Positions 26,858-37,170 of a stretch of DNA of 64,000 nucleotides are shown one piece after another; position 1 is the stretch's first letter; each line of letters opens with the position of its first letter. The position numbers and the translations under genes were made by a program. The stretch is from Hyphomicrobiaceae bacterium. GTDB lineage: Bacteria > Pseudomonadota > Alphaproteobacteria > Rhizobiales > Hyphomicrobiaceae. The notes under the pieces were generated by a model. It did no database searches. It was not told the DNA's origin and worked only from the letters and a program-made list of their open reading frames with translations. Location of the stretch: assembly GCA_008933705.1 (NCBI GenBank), contig WBUN01000002.1, forward strand, positions 124,001 to 188,000, in the 5' to 3' direction.

Positions 26858-26892
26858 GGGCGGCGTTTCAAAAGCAGATTGAAACGCCGCCC
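26858..26892. terminator. Hairpin terminator between phaC and katG
   Basis: GGGCGGCGTTTCAA pairs perfectly over 14 bp with its downstream complement around a 7-nt loop; outer GCCGG/CCGGC arms extend it. CTTCTTATTC follows on the plus strand. It probably ends phaC, and perhaps katG from the other side. Confidence 0.6.
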
Positions 26893-26944
26893 CGGCTTCT
26901 TATTCATGGCCTCCACAAGCTTGCGTTTGACCGTTCAGCTGAGA

Positions 26945-29239
<2,295 letters not shown>

Positions 29240-29254
29240 TCAGGCAATCTTATG

Positions 29255-30157
29255 ATGACGCTGCGCCAGCTCCGGTACTTCGACGCGATCGCTCGCCATC
29301 AGCACTTCGGCAAGGCCGCTGAGGCCTGCGCCGTCACGCAGCCGGCTCTTTCGATGCAGATCCAGGAGCTTGAGAAGGCGTTGAAGGTACGGCTGATCGA
29401 ACGCACACGCCAGGGAGCACAACTGACGAACGAAGGGCGCGAGATTGCGCGGCGTGCTGCGCGCATCATCGGCGAGGCCCGTGATCTTGTGGACTACGCG
29501 CGCCATCGCAACAGCTTGCTGACCGGCCCGCTTCATCTCGGTGTCATTCCATCCGTCGCACCTTACATCTTGCCGCCGCTGCTACCCCTGCTCCGCAGCC
29601 AATATCCCGAACTCGAGCTTCATTTGCGGGAAACGCAGACGGAGGTGCTCGTGCAGGAGCTGGTCGAGGGCAAGCTCGACGTCCTCTTCCTGGCTCTGCC
29701 GGTGGAGCGGCCTGAAATAGAGACGCTTGCCTTGTTCGAGGACAAGTTCCTGCTCGCCATACCCGCCTCGCGCCGGACAGCGGGTTCCCTGCGCGCGACG
29801 CCCCAGATGCTGGCGCAGGATCGGCTGCTGCTGCTCGAGGAAGGCCATTGCCTCAGGGATCAGGCGCTCGCGTTCTGCAACCTGCGGCAGGTCGAGAACC
29901 TCGACATGTTTGGCGCCTCGAGCCTGTCCACGATCGTGCAGATGGTCGCCAACGGCTTCGGCGTGACGCTGCTCCCAGAACTCAGCATCGGCCTTGAAGC
30001 CAGAAACGGCGACATCAAGCTGCTGCGCTTCGACAAGCCTGAGCCCCGACGCACGCTGGGGTTGGCGTGGCGGGCAACGTCGCCCCGCAACGGCGACTTC
30101 ATCGAGCTGGGCAAGCTCATCGACGCGGCGAAGCCAGCCGGCAATGGCCCGACGTGA
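29255..30157 (+). CDS. oxyR: OxyR, peroxide-sensing LysR-type regulator
   Basis: A 300-residue LysR-type regulator. The N-terminal winged helix-turn-helix (LRQLRYFDAIARHQHFGKAA, 3-22 region) is followed by the effector domain. With this start, C199 (EEGHC) and C208 (ALAFC) fall at exactly the positions of the two redox cysteines of E. coli OxyR. The upstream ATG at 29252 is equally possible and shifts numbering by one. Divergent katG is the expected target. A precise OxyR operator could not be identified by eye in the shared 114 bp. Confidence 0.93.
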   Translation: MTLRQLRYFDAIARHQHFGKAAEACAVTQPALSMQIQELEKALKVRLIERTRQGAQLTNEGREIARRAARIIGEARDLVDYARHRNSLLTGPLHLGVIPSVAPYILPPLLPLLRSQYPELELHLRETQTEVLVQELVEGKLDVLFLALPVERPEIETLALFEDKFLLAIPASRRTAGSLRATPQMLAQDRLLLLEEGHCLRDQALAFCNLRQVENLDMFGASSLSTIVQMVANGFGVTLLPELSIGLEARNGDIKLLRFDKPEPRRTLGLAWRATSPRNGDFIELGKLIDAAKPAGNGPT

Positions 30158-30173
30158 GCGCGCGCGGTTTGCC

Positions 30174-31466
30174 TTACGCCACCAGCGCCTGCTCGAGATC
30201 AGCAATGATGTCGGCAGCATCCTCCAGACCGACGGACAGGCGAACGACGTCGTCGCCGGCACCCGCCGCCTTGCGCTGCTCGGGCGTCAGCTGGCTGTGA
30301 GTAGTCGAGGCCGGATGGATGATCAGGCTCCTTGTGTCGCCGATATTTGCCAAGTGCGAGAAGAGCTTCACGTTCGAGACGAGCTTGACGCCTGCCCCGT
30401 AGCCGCCCTTGAGGCCGAACGTGAACACCGCCCCGGCACCCTTGGGACAGATCCTTTGCGCCAACGCGTTGTACTTGTTGGCGCTCAGGCCGGCGTAGTT
30501 CACCCAGGCAACTTCCTTGTGCCGGACCAGGTAGTCGGCCACGGCGAGCGCATTCTCGCAGTGCCTCGCCATCCGCAGCGGCAACGTTTCGACACCCATC
30601 AGAATCAAGAACGCATTGAAAGGCGAGATCGCCGGCCCGAGATCCCGCAGTCCAAGGACGCGGCAGGCGATTGCGAACGCGAAATTGCCGAAGGTCTCCG
30701 CCAACCGCATGCCGTTGTAGCTGGGGTTGGGATCGACCAGCGTCGCATACCTCTTCTTGGCGGACAGCCAATCGTAGGTTCCGCAATCGACGATGACGCC
30801 GCCGATGGAATTGCCGTGCCCGCCTATGAACTTCGTCAGCGAATGAACGACGATGTCGGCGCCGTGCTCCTTGGGGCGACAGAGATAGGGCGTTGCCAGC
30901 GTGTTGTCGACGATCAGCGGCACACCCGCCTTTTTGGCGATAGCCGCGATTGCAGGCAGATCAACGACTATTCCGCCAGGATTGGCAATCGATTCGCAGA
31001 AGACGGCCTTGGTCTTGGACGTTATCGCCTTCTCGAAGGTTGCCGGCTCCGTCGCATCCGCCCAAGCAACATTCCAGTTGAACTTTTTGAACGAATGATT
31101 GAACTGGTTGATCGACCCACCATAGAGCTGGCGGCCGGCGACGAACTCATCGCCGGGCTCCAGCAACGTATGGAAAGCCAGCACCTGCGCGGCATGGCCC
31201 GACGCAACGGCTAGCGCGGCCGTGCCGCCCTCGAGCGCCGCAATGCGCTGCTCCAGCACTGCCTGCGTCGGATTCATGATGCGGGTGTAGATGTTGCCGA
31301 ATACCTCCAGATTGAACAGAGCGGCCGCGTGATCAACGTCATTGAAAACATACGACGTCGTCTGATAGATTGGCGTCGCACGCGCCCCGGTGGAAGGATC
31401 GGGCGCGGCTCCTGCATGGATGGCAAGCGTGGAGAATCCGGGTACAGCGTTCGCGGCGTCCGTCAT
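30174..31466 (-). CDS. metY: O-acetylhomoserine aminocarboxypropyltransferase / sulfhydrylase
   Basis: A 430-residue Cys/Met metabolism PLP enzyme that makes homocysteine from O-acetylhomoserine and sulfide. It shows IYQTTSYVF, NPTQAVLEQRIAALEGG, the Asp in LIVDNTLATPYLCRP, and the Schiff-base Lys in VHSLTKFIGGHGN. The length and the C-terminal HPASTTHSQL fit MetY (OAH/OAS sulfhydrylase) better than MetZ. ATG 31466 has GGAAGGA 7 nt upstream. It converges with oxyR (16-nt gap). No SAM-II riboswitch pattern was found ahead of it. Confidence 0.93.
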   Translation of the reverse strand: MTDAANAVPGFSTLAIHAGAAPDPSTGARATPIYQTTSYVFNDVDHAAALFNLEVFGNIYTRIMNPTQAVLEQRIAALEGGTAALAVASGHAAQVLAFHTLLEPGDEFVAGRQLYGGSINQFNHSFKKFNWNVAWADATEPATFEKAITSKTKAVFCESIANPGGIVVDLPAIAAIAKKAGVPLIVDNTLATPYLCRPKEHGADIVVHSLTKFIGGHGNSIGGVIVDCGTYDWLSAKKRYATLVDPNPSYNGMRLAETFGNFAFAIACRVLGLRDLGPAISPFNAFLILMGVETLPLRMARHCENALAVADYLVRHKEVAWVNYAGLSANKYNALAQRICPKGAGAVFTFGLKGGYGAGVKLVSNVKLFSHLANIGDTRSLIIHPASTTHSQLTPEQRKAAGAGDDVVRLSVGLEDAADIIADLEQALVA

Positions 31467-31609
31467 CGGCAGTTCCTTCCTATTAGACATGTCCGAACGG
31501 CTTCGGCACTGGGAGCCGATCCACGCGCGTCCGTCAACTCATGAATTGAACACTGCCGCGATCGATGGGACCTTGCGTCGAGCGATCCACGGCAAAATTT
31601 GTGCACGAA

Positions 31610-31635
31610 AAGCAGTTTCGCTAGGCGAACTGCTT
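31610..31635 (-). other. Hairpin in the region upstream of metY
   Basis: AAGCAGTT and CGC pair with their complements over 11 bp with one bulged base and a 3-nt loop. On the minus strand the hairpin is followed by TTTTCG. It lies 144 nt before metY and might be an attenuator or the end of an upstream minus transcript; the function is not established. Confidence 0.3.
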
Positions 31636-31690
31636 GCGATCGATAATTGGTTTGTATACTCATCGTTTGTGTTTCGCAGGACTCCCAGCC

Positions 31691-31918
31691 GTGCTCGCGA
31701 AAGCTCCCGAGGAACAATCGTCCGATACCGCGGTCGCGGAGCACGCCTGTCCCAAATGCGCGTGCCGGCTCGCCATTCGTCGTGACGGCGGTGCCGCCAC
31801 AGTTGAGTACGATCTCCAGGAATGGGCGCGGCTCTGCCAGTGTGTGGAGCGTGAAAGCGCAGCAGCGTGTCCGTGGGTGAAGCGGCACATATGGGCTTGG
31901 CTGTCCACGGCGAAGTAG
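31691..31918 (+). CDS. Small Cys-rich protein
   Basis: A 75-residue protein with CPKCAC early on, then a patch AATVEYDLQEWARLCQ and two more cysteines. Small rhizobial proteins with a CPxC pair followed by a Y-D-x-x-x-W-x-x-x-C element look similar to me, which suggests a zinc ribbon. GTG 31691 is preceded by CAGGA; the frame is also open to 31634. There is no operon partner, and the cyanase relic begins 58 nt downstream. The assignment as a gene is moderate. Confidence 0.4.
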   Translation: MLAKAPEEQSSDTAVAEHACPKCACRLAIRRDGGAATVEYDLQEWARLCQCVERESAAACPWVKRHIWAWLSTAK

Positions 31919-31976
31919 CGGTTCTACCGTGTGCTCTGCAGCACATCTCGATCCCTCGCCAGCACGCTGCACGGCA

Positions 31977-32084
31977 TGGAAGGCGTTGATCGAAGAGGAG
32001 TTCGGTGACGGCATCATGTCGGCCATCGACTTCAACTGCGACCGCGAGCAGGGCATCCAGGACTACGGCCTGAAGGGGGCATAG
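31977..32084 (+). pseudogene. cynS: Cyanase (cyanate hydratase) C-terminal relic
   Basis: A 35-codon frame reads WKALIEEEFGDGIMSAID and onward to a stop. This matches the cyanase active-site segment (KALxxEKFGDGIxSAIxF in CynS), including the catalytic Ser region. The rest of the enzyme is missing: nothing cyanase-like precedes it, and the C-terminal beta strand after the Asp-Phe is scrambled before the stop at 32084. It is therefore a decayed fragment of a roughly 150-residue enzyme. Confidence 0.65.
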
Positions 32085-32099
32085 ACGTCCAGGCCAGGC

Positions 32100-33143
32100 T
32101 CACGCCGCCCGCGCACCCTCCCATACAGCGAGCGCCTGGCGCGTGGCGGCAACGTCGTGCACGCGCAGGATCTGGGCGCCCTGCTCGGAGCCGATCAATG
32201 CCGCGGCCAACGAACCAGGCAGGCGCTCGTCCACACCGGCACCCATGAGCTTGCCTATGAAGCTCTTGCGGGAGGCGCCCAGCAGAAGCGCACAGCCGAG
32301 ACCGTGATAGAGGCTGAGTGAGCCCAGCAATGCGAGGTTGTGGGCCAGTGTCTTGCCGAAGCCGATGCCGGGATCGACGATAAGGCGCGCGCGGGGAATG
32401 CCCGCAGCCTCGCAGGCTTCGATGCGGGCCTCGAGCCAGTCGCTGACATCGAGAACCACGTCATCGTAGGTCGGATTCTGCTGCATCGTGCGCGGGTCGC
32501 CGCGCGCGTGCATCAGCACGACGGGCAGGCCGGTGGCTGCTGCCGCCCCGAGGCTGTTGGGATCGTGCGTCAATGCCGACACGTCGTTGATGAGGTGTGC
32601 GCCTTCGAGCGCCGCGCGGCGCATGACCTCAGCCTTTCGCGTATCGATCGAGATCAGCGCGCGCGAGCGCTTGGTGAGTGCCGCAATGACAGGGAGAACA
32701 CGGCGGCATTCCTCGTCAAGGTCGACCGCCTCCGAGCCCGGCCTCGTCGACTCTCCGCCGATATCGAGGATCTCCGCCCCTTCCGCCTCCAGGCGGAACC
32801 CGTGCTCGATGGCCGCATCCTGCGCCAGATAGCGCCCGCCGTCAGAGAAACTGTCGGGCGTGACGTTGATAATGCCCATGACGCGCGGGCGATTGAGCGT
32901 CAGGCCTGAGATGGGCGGCCGGGGGCGACAAAGCCGCTCCATGAGCGTCGAAAGGCCGCTTGCCGCGCCGCTGCCGTCGCTCAGGAACTCGCCCGCCGTC
33001 CGGTAGCTGCGGCGAACCCCGGCCTCCTCACGCTCGATGACCTCGGCGCCGGCAAACAGGAGGTCGCTGCGACCGGCGACCGTGATTGCCGGCGCAGACC
33101 CGGGCGCAGACATGCGCCCAATCGGACGAACATAGTGACGCAT
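32100..33143 (-). CDS. folP: Dihydropteroate synthase
   Basis: A 347-residue enzyme joining p-aminobenzoate to dihydropterin pyrophosphate in folate synthesis. The core has VMGIINVTPDSFSDGG, DIGGESTRPGS, LISIDTRKAEV, HLINDVSAL, VVLMHARGDP, LIVDPGIGFGKT and LLGASRKSFIG in the canonical order. The N-terminal ~85 residues before the core are typical of alphaproteobacterial FolP. ATG 33143 and GTG 33149 are both possible starts. It follows the beta-propeller gene by about 56 nt. It is the target family of sulfonamides; resistance-type changes cannot be judged here. Confidence 0.96.
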   Translation of the reverse strand: MRHYVRPIGRMSAPGSAPAITVAGRSDLLFAGAEVIEREEAGVRRSYRTAGEFLSDGSGAASGLSTLMERLCRPRPPISGLTLNRPRVMGIINVTPDSFSDGGRYLAQDAAIEHGFRLEAEGAEILDIGGESTRPGSEAVDLDEECRRVLPVIAALTKRSRALISIDTRKAEVMRRAALEGAHLINDVSALTHDPNSLGAAAATGLPVVLMHARGDPRTMQQNPTYDDVVLDVSDWLEARIEACEAAGIPRARLIVDPGIGFGKTLAHNLALLGSLSLYHGLGCALLLGASRKSFIGKLMGAGVDERLPGSLAAALIGSEQGAQILRVHDVAATRQALAVWEGARAA

Positions 33144-33199
33144 GCGCACGCTCGGTCCTGGTATTGCATCCGGCTGCAGACATCATGCGCGGCAGGCCA

Positions 33200-34429
33200 T
33201 CAAGGCTCGGCTGTGCGGATGCCCGCTGGTCCGCCCTTGATCTTGATGGAGCCCACCTTCTGCAAGGATCTGCCCGTCAGCCCGGAGAAACGGATCACGC
33301 TGATCTCCTGCTCCACCATGCACTGCACGAGCAAGGTCTTGCTGTTTGATGACCATGCGATGCCCTGGCACCAGTGCCCGATGGGCAGCTCGGCCGCCTT
33401 GGTCAGCTGGACGCCGTTGCGCGCCCAGATCTGCAGCAGCGCGTTGTTGTTGAAGAATGGCGAACTCGGAGCCTTGTTCGAGCCGTTGTTCACGGTGACG
33501 GCGACGAACCTGCCATCGGGGGAGATCTTCAAGCCCTCCGGCGTCTGCCCGACGGTCACCGTGTTGACGACGCGCGGCGGATTCAATCTCAGGTCGATGA
33601 CGCTGATCGTGTCCGCATCTCCGGCGCCGGCACCGATGTTCCCGACCACGGCGATCTCACCCTTGCGAGCGATGTCTATGGCATAGGGGCGCAACCCCGC
33701 TGAGATCTCGCGGTTGGTGGCTTCGACCTTGCTTCCGTCGATCGAGAGCACGACGATGCGATGATCGGCATCGCGCGTAACCAGCGCAGTCTTGCCGTCC
33801 GGCGCGAAGACCACATGACTGGGCCCCGATTTTTCGTCGCCAACCTTGACGCTGCCGGCAGGCGTGACGGTCCTGCCGTTGATCGTGAAGACAGAGACGG
33901 TCCCTTCGTTGCGATTGGCTACCAGCGCAAGCGTACCGGCCCTGTTGATCGAGACGCCTGCGGCGCCCCTGCCGGCCTGCAGCGTGGCCAGAACCTTAGG
34001 TGCAGCCGGCGTGCCCTTGGCGACGCCCACGGCAGTTCCGATCCGCCGCAGCAGGCCCGGCTTGACCAGGGTCAAGTCGATGACGGTCACCTTGTCGTCA
34101 GCGACGGTCTCGCCCGCATCATTGGGGTCGATGCGCTGGTTCGAGGTGACGAGGGCGATATCCTCTTTCGGAGAAATTGCCACGTTCAATGGCGGGCCGA
34201 CTTCGCTATTCGGCACATCGAGCTCAGCCAGCACTTTCGGAGGTGATGATCGCATATCGATGATCGAAACGGTGTCGGCAGGCGGGCTCTTCTGCACCTC
34301 GACCTTGCCGTCGACGAGTTTGACCTTCGCATCGTTGGCCGATATTGCCAGCTGCGCGGAGGCAGCCAGCGGCACCCCGCAAGCGCCGGCCAAGACCATC
34401 AGCACACAAGCAATCGAGCGATCCCTCAT
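33200..34429 (-). CDS. Secreted YncE-like beta-propeller protein
   Basis: A 409-residue protein with a Sec signal peptide (hydrophobic 7-20, cleavage near ASAQL). The mature part is built of repeated ~45-residue blades with forms such as TVSIIDM, VTVIDL, GTVSVFTING and TISVIDL, followed by NPP or DG turns. This is the YncE/lactonase-like seven-blade propeller. Its periplasmic role is unknown; propellers of this kind bind proteins, polymers or quinones. It is upstream of folP on the same strand with a short gap, but a functional link is not apparent. Confidence 0.8.
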   Translation of the reverse strand: MRDRSIACVLMVLAGACGVPLAASAQLAISANDAKVKLVDGKVEVQKSPPADTVSIIDMRSSPPKVLAELDVPNSEVGPPLNVAISPKEDIALVTSNQRIDPNDAGETVADDKVTVIDLTLVKPGLLRRIGTAVGVAKGTPAAPKVLATLQAGRGAAGVSINRAGTLALVANRNEGTVSVFTINGRTVTPAGSVKVGDEKSGPSHVVFAPDGKTALVTRDADHRIVVLSIDGSKVEATNREISAGLRPYAIDIARKGEIAVVGNIGAGAGDADTISVIDLRLNPPRVVNTVTVGQTPEGLKISPDGRFVAVTVNNGSNKAPSSPFFNNNALLQIWARNGVQLTKAAELPIGHWCQGIAWSSNSKTLLVQCMVEQEISVIRFSGLTGRSLQKVGSIKIKGGPAGIRTAEP

Positions 34430-34643
34430 ACCGACCTCCCCAACCGTTCGCCTCTCCGGCGCTGCAGAAGGCGTGGTGTCAACCTACCATCGCCCGAGGG
34501 TCTCCACCAAGGAAACGCTTGGCCCGCTCCGGGTGGCGCGCGGACCGTCAGAGGAAGCGGTATCGTCTCACCACGGCGGTGACCATCGCAGGGATACGTG
34601 CTAAGAGGGGCCTGCAATACGGGAAGCAGGGAGTTGCGTGTCA

Positions 34644-35132
34644 ATGTTCACAAAGAAGCCCGAGAAGGATGGCCCTGTCATGGATGCTGGCAAGTCAGGA
34701 TTTAGTCCCCTCAAGCCGGCTGGAGGCCCGCCACAGGTGCCAGGTGCGAGAACTGGACAGGTGTCACGCGGCGGGGGGACGCCGTCGGTCATCGGGTCAG
34801 ATTTGACCATCACGGGCAACCTGGAGTCCAAAGGCGAAATTCAGATCGAGGGGGAGATCCAAGGCGACATCCACGCCGCGCGCGTCATCGTGGGCGAGCG
34901 GGCCCGCATTACCGGCAGTCTGCTTGCCGACGATATCATCGTGCGTGGCAATGTTGCCGGATCAATCCGTGGCAACAATGTGACGCTGCAGTCCAACAGC
35001 CACGTCGAGGGCGACGTGTTCCACAAATCGCTGGCGATCGAGCAAGGCGCGTTCTTCGAAGGCAAGTCCCGCCGCTCGGAGGATCCGACGGCAGTGCAGC
35101 GCAACGCCAACGGCATGCCGCCGCCGTCCTAG
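34644..35132 (+). CDS. Bactofilin family cytoskeletal protein
   Basis: A 162-residue protein. After a ~50-residue disordered basic/Pro-rich tail, the bactofilin core runs from about 48 to 140 (SVIGSDLTITGNLESKGEIQ, GDIHAARVIVGERARITGSL). It is a right-handed beta-helix that self-assembles into filaments without nucleotide. Bactofilins position cell-wall enzymes or determine stalk and cell shape. ATG 34644 is chosen with GGGAG 10 nt upstream; GTG 34638 is an alternative two codons earlier. It is a single gene, converging on the TrmH-type gene. Confidence 0.92.
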   Translation: MFTKKPEKDGPVMDAGKSGFSPLKPAGGPPQVPGARTGQVSRGGGTPSVIGSDLTITGNLESKGEIQIEGEIQGDIHAARVIVGERARITGSLLADDIIVRGNVAGSIRGNNVTLQSNSHVEGDVFHKSLAIEQGAFFEGKSRRSEDPTAVQRNANGMPPPS

Positions 35133-35157
35133 GACACCTGGCGTGCCGATACGGGCA

Positions 35158-35184
35158 GGCTCTGCACCTCAAAGCTGCAGAGCC
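35158..35184. terminator. Hairpin between bactofilin and TrmH-type genes
   Basis: GGCTCTGCA pairs perfectly with TGCAGAGCC over 9 bp around a 9-nt loop. The right arm overlaps the last codons of the TrmH-type gene. There is no clear U-tract; it is a possible bidirectional terminator. Confidence 0.4.
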
Positions 35185-36005
35185 CCCCGTCGGATCTCAT
35201 AGAGTACCAGCGCGGTGGCGACCGCCAGATTGAGCGAATCGAGCCGTCCGGCCATCGGGATCTTCACCAGCCGCGTGCAACCCCTCGCCAGGGATTCTGA
35301 CAGCCCTGGGCCCTCGCTGCCCATCAGCAGCAGGGTCGGCGCGCGATAGTCCCCGGCGCGAAAGTCCTCTTGCGCCGACAAATGCGTCCCGACCACGTCG
35401 CCGCGCCAGCGCGGGAGCCAGGCAAGAAAGCCACTCGCCTCCATGCGCACCAAAGGCACGCTGAATACGGATCCCATCGTGGCGCGCACGGCCTCACGCG
35501 AATACGGGTCGCAACTCGCACCGATCAGCACGACGCCGCTGGCACCGACAGCGTCCGCGGTGCGGATGATGGTGCCGAGATTGCCGGGATCGCGCACACT
35601 TTCCAGCGCGAGCCACACCGCATCGTCTGCCACTCTTTCAGGCTCCGGCTCCGCCACCCAGCGTTGCGCGAACACCGCCAGCACGGTCTGCGGATTCTCC
35701 TTGGCGGCAAGCTTGGCGAGAACGGCCTGCGACACCTCCAGGCATTCGGCACCCGCCCCTTCCGCCCAGCGCAGCAGCTGCTTCGCGATGCCGCTCGAGG
35801 CGCTGCCGGCCAGGAAAGCCAGCGTCTGCGGCTTCCAGCCGGCATCTCGGGCGGCAATGAGCACGGACGCGCCCTCTGCCACGAACAGCCCGGTCTCGCG
35901 CCGCACCTTGCGCATCTCCAGGGAGCGGATGAACTTGACCCGCTCATTCTGCAGGCTGGTGACGGCATGCGTGCGCCGCACCGCCGGGTCAGGAGACGGC
36001 TTCAT
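35169..36005 (-). CDS. TrmH/SpoU family RNA 2'-O-methyltransferase
   Basis: A 278-residue SPOUT methyltransferase that methylates ribose 2'-OH in rRNA or tRNA. The N-terminal substrate-binding domain (HAVTSLQNERVKFIRSLEMR, RRETGLFVAEG) is followed by the knotted SAM domain with ALESVRDPGNLGTIIRTADA (motif 1), LLLMGSEGPGLS (motif 2) and IPMAGRLDSLNLAVATALVLYE (motif 3, quoted: IPMAGRLDSLNLAVA). Its start overlaps the end of the upstream methyltransferase gene by 17 nt, so translation is coupled. The exact target base is not readable. Confidence 0.93.
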   Translation of the reverse strand: MKPSPDPAVRRTHAVTSLQNERVKFIRSLEMRKVRRETGLFVAEGASVLIAARDAGWKPQTLAFLAGSASSGIAKQLLRWAEGAGAECLEVSQAVLAKLAAKENPQTVLAVFAQRWVAEPEPERVADDAVWLALESVRDPGNLGTIIRTADAVGASGVVLIGASCDPYSREAVRATMGSVFSVPLVRMEASGFLAWLPRWRGDVVGTHLSAQEDFRAGDYRAPTLLLMGSEGPGLSESLARGCTRLVKIPMAGRLDSLNLAVATALVLYEIRRGALQL

Positions 36006-36909
36006 CGCGCACCCAGCGTGTGAACATGGAGGTGGGCAGAAGGCGCCCGCCTGCCTCCTCGACGACGGCGAGTTCGCCGCTTTCGACTGTGCCCTTCTGC
36101 TCCTTGAGACAATCGCGCACTAGGCCGTCGGTCGCGAGCGCCGACGCCCGGATGGCGTACGTAGTGAGGACCAGGGCAGCGCGCTCGGGCGCCAGGAGCG
36201 CGGCGCAGTCACGCAGCAGCGGGCCGAGGTGCAGAAAGACGTCCCAGACCTCGCCTGCCGGACCGCGCCCGAACTTGGGCGGATCGATCAGGATCACGTC
36301 ATAGGTTCTTCCCCGGCGCACCTCCCGTGCCACGAACTTGCGCGCATCATCCAGAATCCAGCGAATTGACGTGTCGCCGAGCTTGGAGACGGCTTGGTTC
36401 TGCTTGGCCCAGCCAATGGCCTTCTTGGAGGCATCGACGTGCGTGACTTCGGCGCCGACCCTGGCGGCGACGAGAGAGGCGGCACCCGTATAGGCAAAGA
36501 GGTTGAGGACCCGAGCAGGCCGATCACCGACGCGCTTCACGCGCTCGAGCATCCATTGCCAATGTGGCATCTGCTCGGGAAAAATCCCGAGATGCCGAAA
36601 GCTTGTAAGCCGGCATAGCATGGTCACATCGAGCACATGCACGGGCCACGTGTCGGGCATGGGCTTGCTGGGCCGCCAGCGCCCGCCATCACCATCCTCC
36701 TCCCCCTTTTCGCCCTTGAAGACAGCGTCCGCCCTCAGCCATGTTCCCGGCTCCAGCACCGGCCGCCACATGGCCTGCGGCTCCGGCCGGTCGACCGTGA
36801 AGCGCCCGAATCGCTCGAGCTTGCGGCCGTCACCCGAGTCGAGCAAGGCGTAGTCGGCGAAGCCCGCGGTCTCGATCACGCTGATGCGGCGGTCGCTCGG
36901 CGACATCAC
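35989..36909 (-). CDS. Class I SAM-dependent rRNA methyltransferase (RlmI-like C-terminal domain)
   Basis: A 306-residue protein of the Methyltrans_SAM group related to RlmI, but without the PUA domain. Motif I is VLNLFAYTGAASLVAARVGA, followed by VTHVDASKKAIGWAKQN and the catalytic-site LIDPPKFGRGP. Members methylate cytosine C5 or guanine N2 in 23S rRNA. The coupled downstream TrmH-type gene supports an RNA-modifying role. The region just upstream holds a decayed acetyltransferase. Confidence 0.85.
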   Translation of the reverse strand: MMSPSDRRISVIETAGFADYALLDSGDGRKLERFGRFTVDRPEPQAMWRPVLEPGTWLRADAVFKGEKGEEDGDGGRWRPSKPMPDTWPVHVLDVTMLCRLTSFRHLGIFPEQMPHWQWMLERVKRVGDRPARVLNLFAYTGAASLVAARVGAEVTHVDASKKAIGWAKQNQAVSKLGDTSIRWILDDARKFVAREVRRGRTYDVILIDPPKFGRGPAGEVWDVFLHLGPLLRDCAALLAPERAALVLTTYAIRASALATDGLVRDCLKEQKGTVESGELAVVEEAGGRLLPTSMFTRWVRDEAVS

Positions 36910-36934
36910 GACCTCTCATCCAGCAGCACCGCCA

Positions 36935-37117
36935 TCATGATGAGATCATGGCGATGTTGCCTCTCTCGAATTCACGCGTCGAGGCGATCGGCGGCGCCTC
37001 CAGGAAGGCGAGGTACACGCGCTCCCGGCACACCACGTCGAGCGCCGCATGGCAGCCGTCGATATGCTCCTCGCGAATTTGCACGATCTCGACGGGCACA
37101 ATCCTCTGCCTATCCAC
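36935..37117 (-). pseudogene. Truncated GNAT acetyltransferase relic
   Basis: A 60-codon frame (GTG start at 37117) reads like the first third of a GNAT N-acetyltransferase: VPVEIVQIREEHIDGCHAAL, then VVCRERVYLAFLEAPP and a partial helix, before ISS and a stop. The acetyl-CoA-binding Q/RxxGxG/A segment is absent, and nothing GNAT-like follows in other frames before the methyltransferase start. It is best read as a broken remnant of a ~170-residue gene. Confidence 0.55.
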
Positions 37118-37170
37118 ATCCGGGCGTCATGGTCACTCTCGCGCACCCGTGCGCAGCCGCCATCCCGACG

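Noticed and set aside
31467-31660. SAM-II riboswitch upstream of metY
   Set aside because: The conserved pseudoknot sequences were looked for on the minus strand and not found; only an unrelated hairpin is present.
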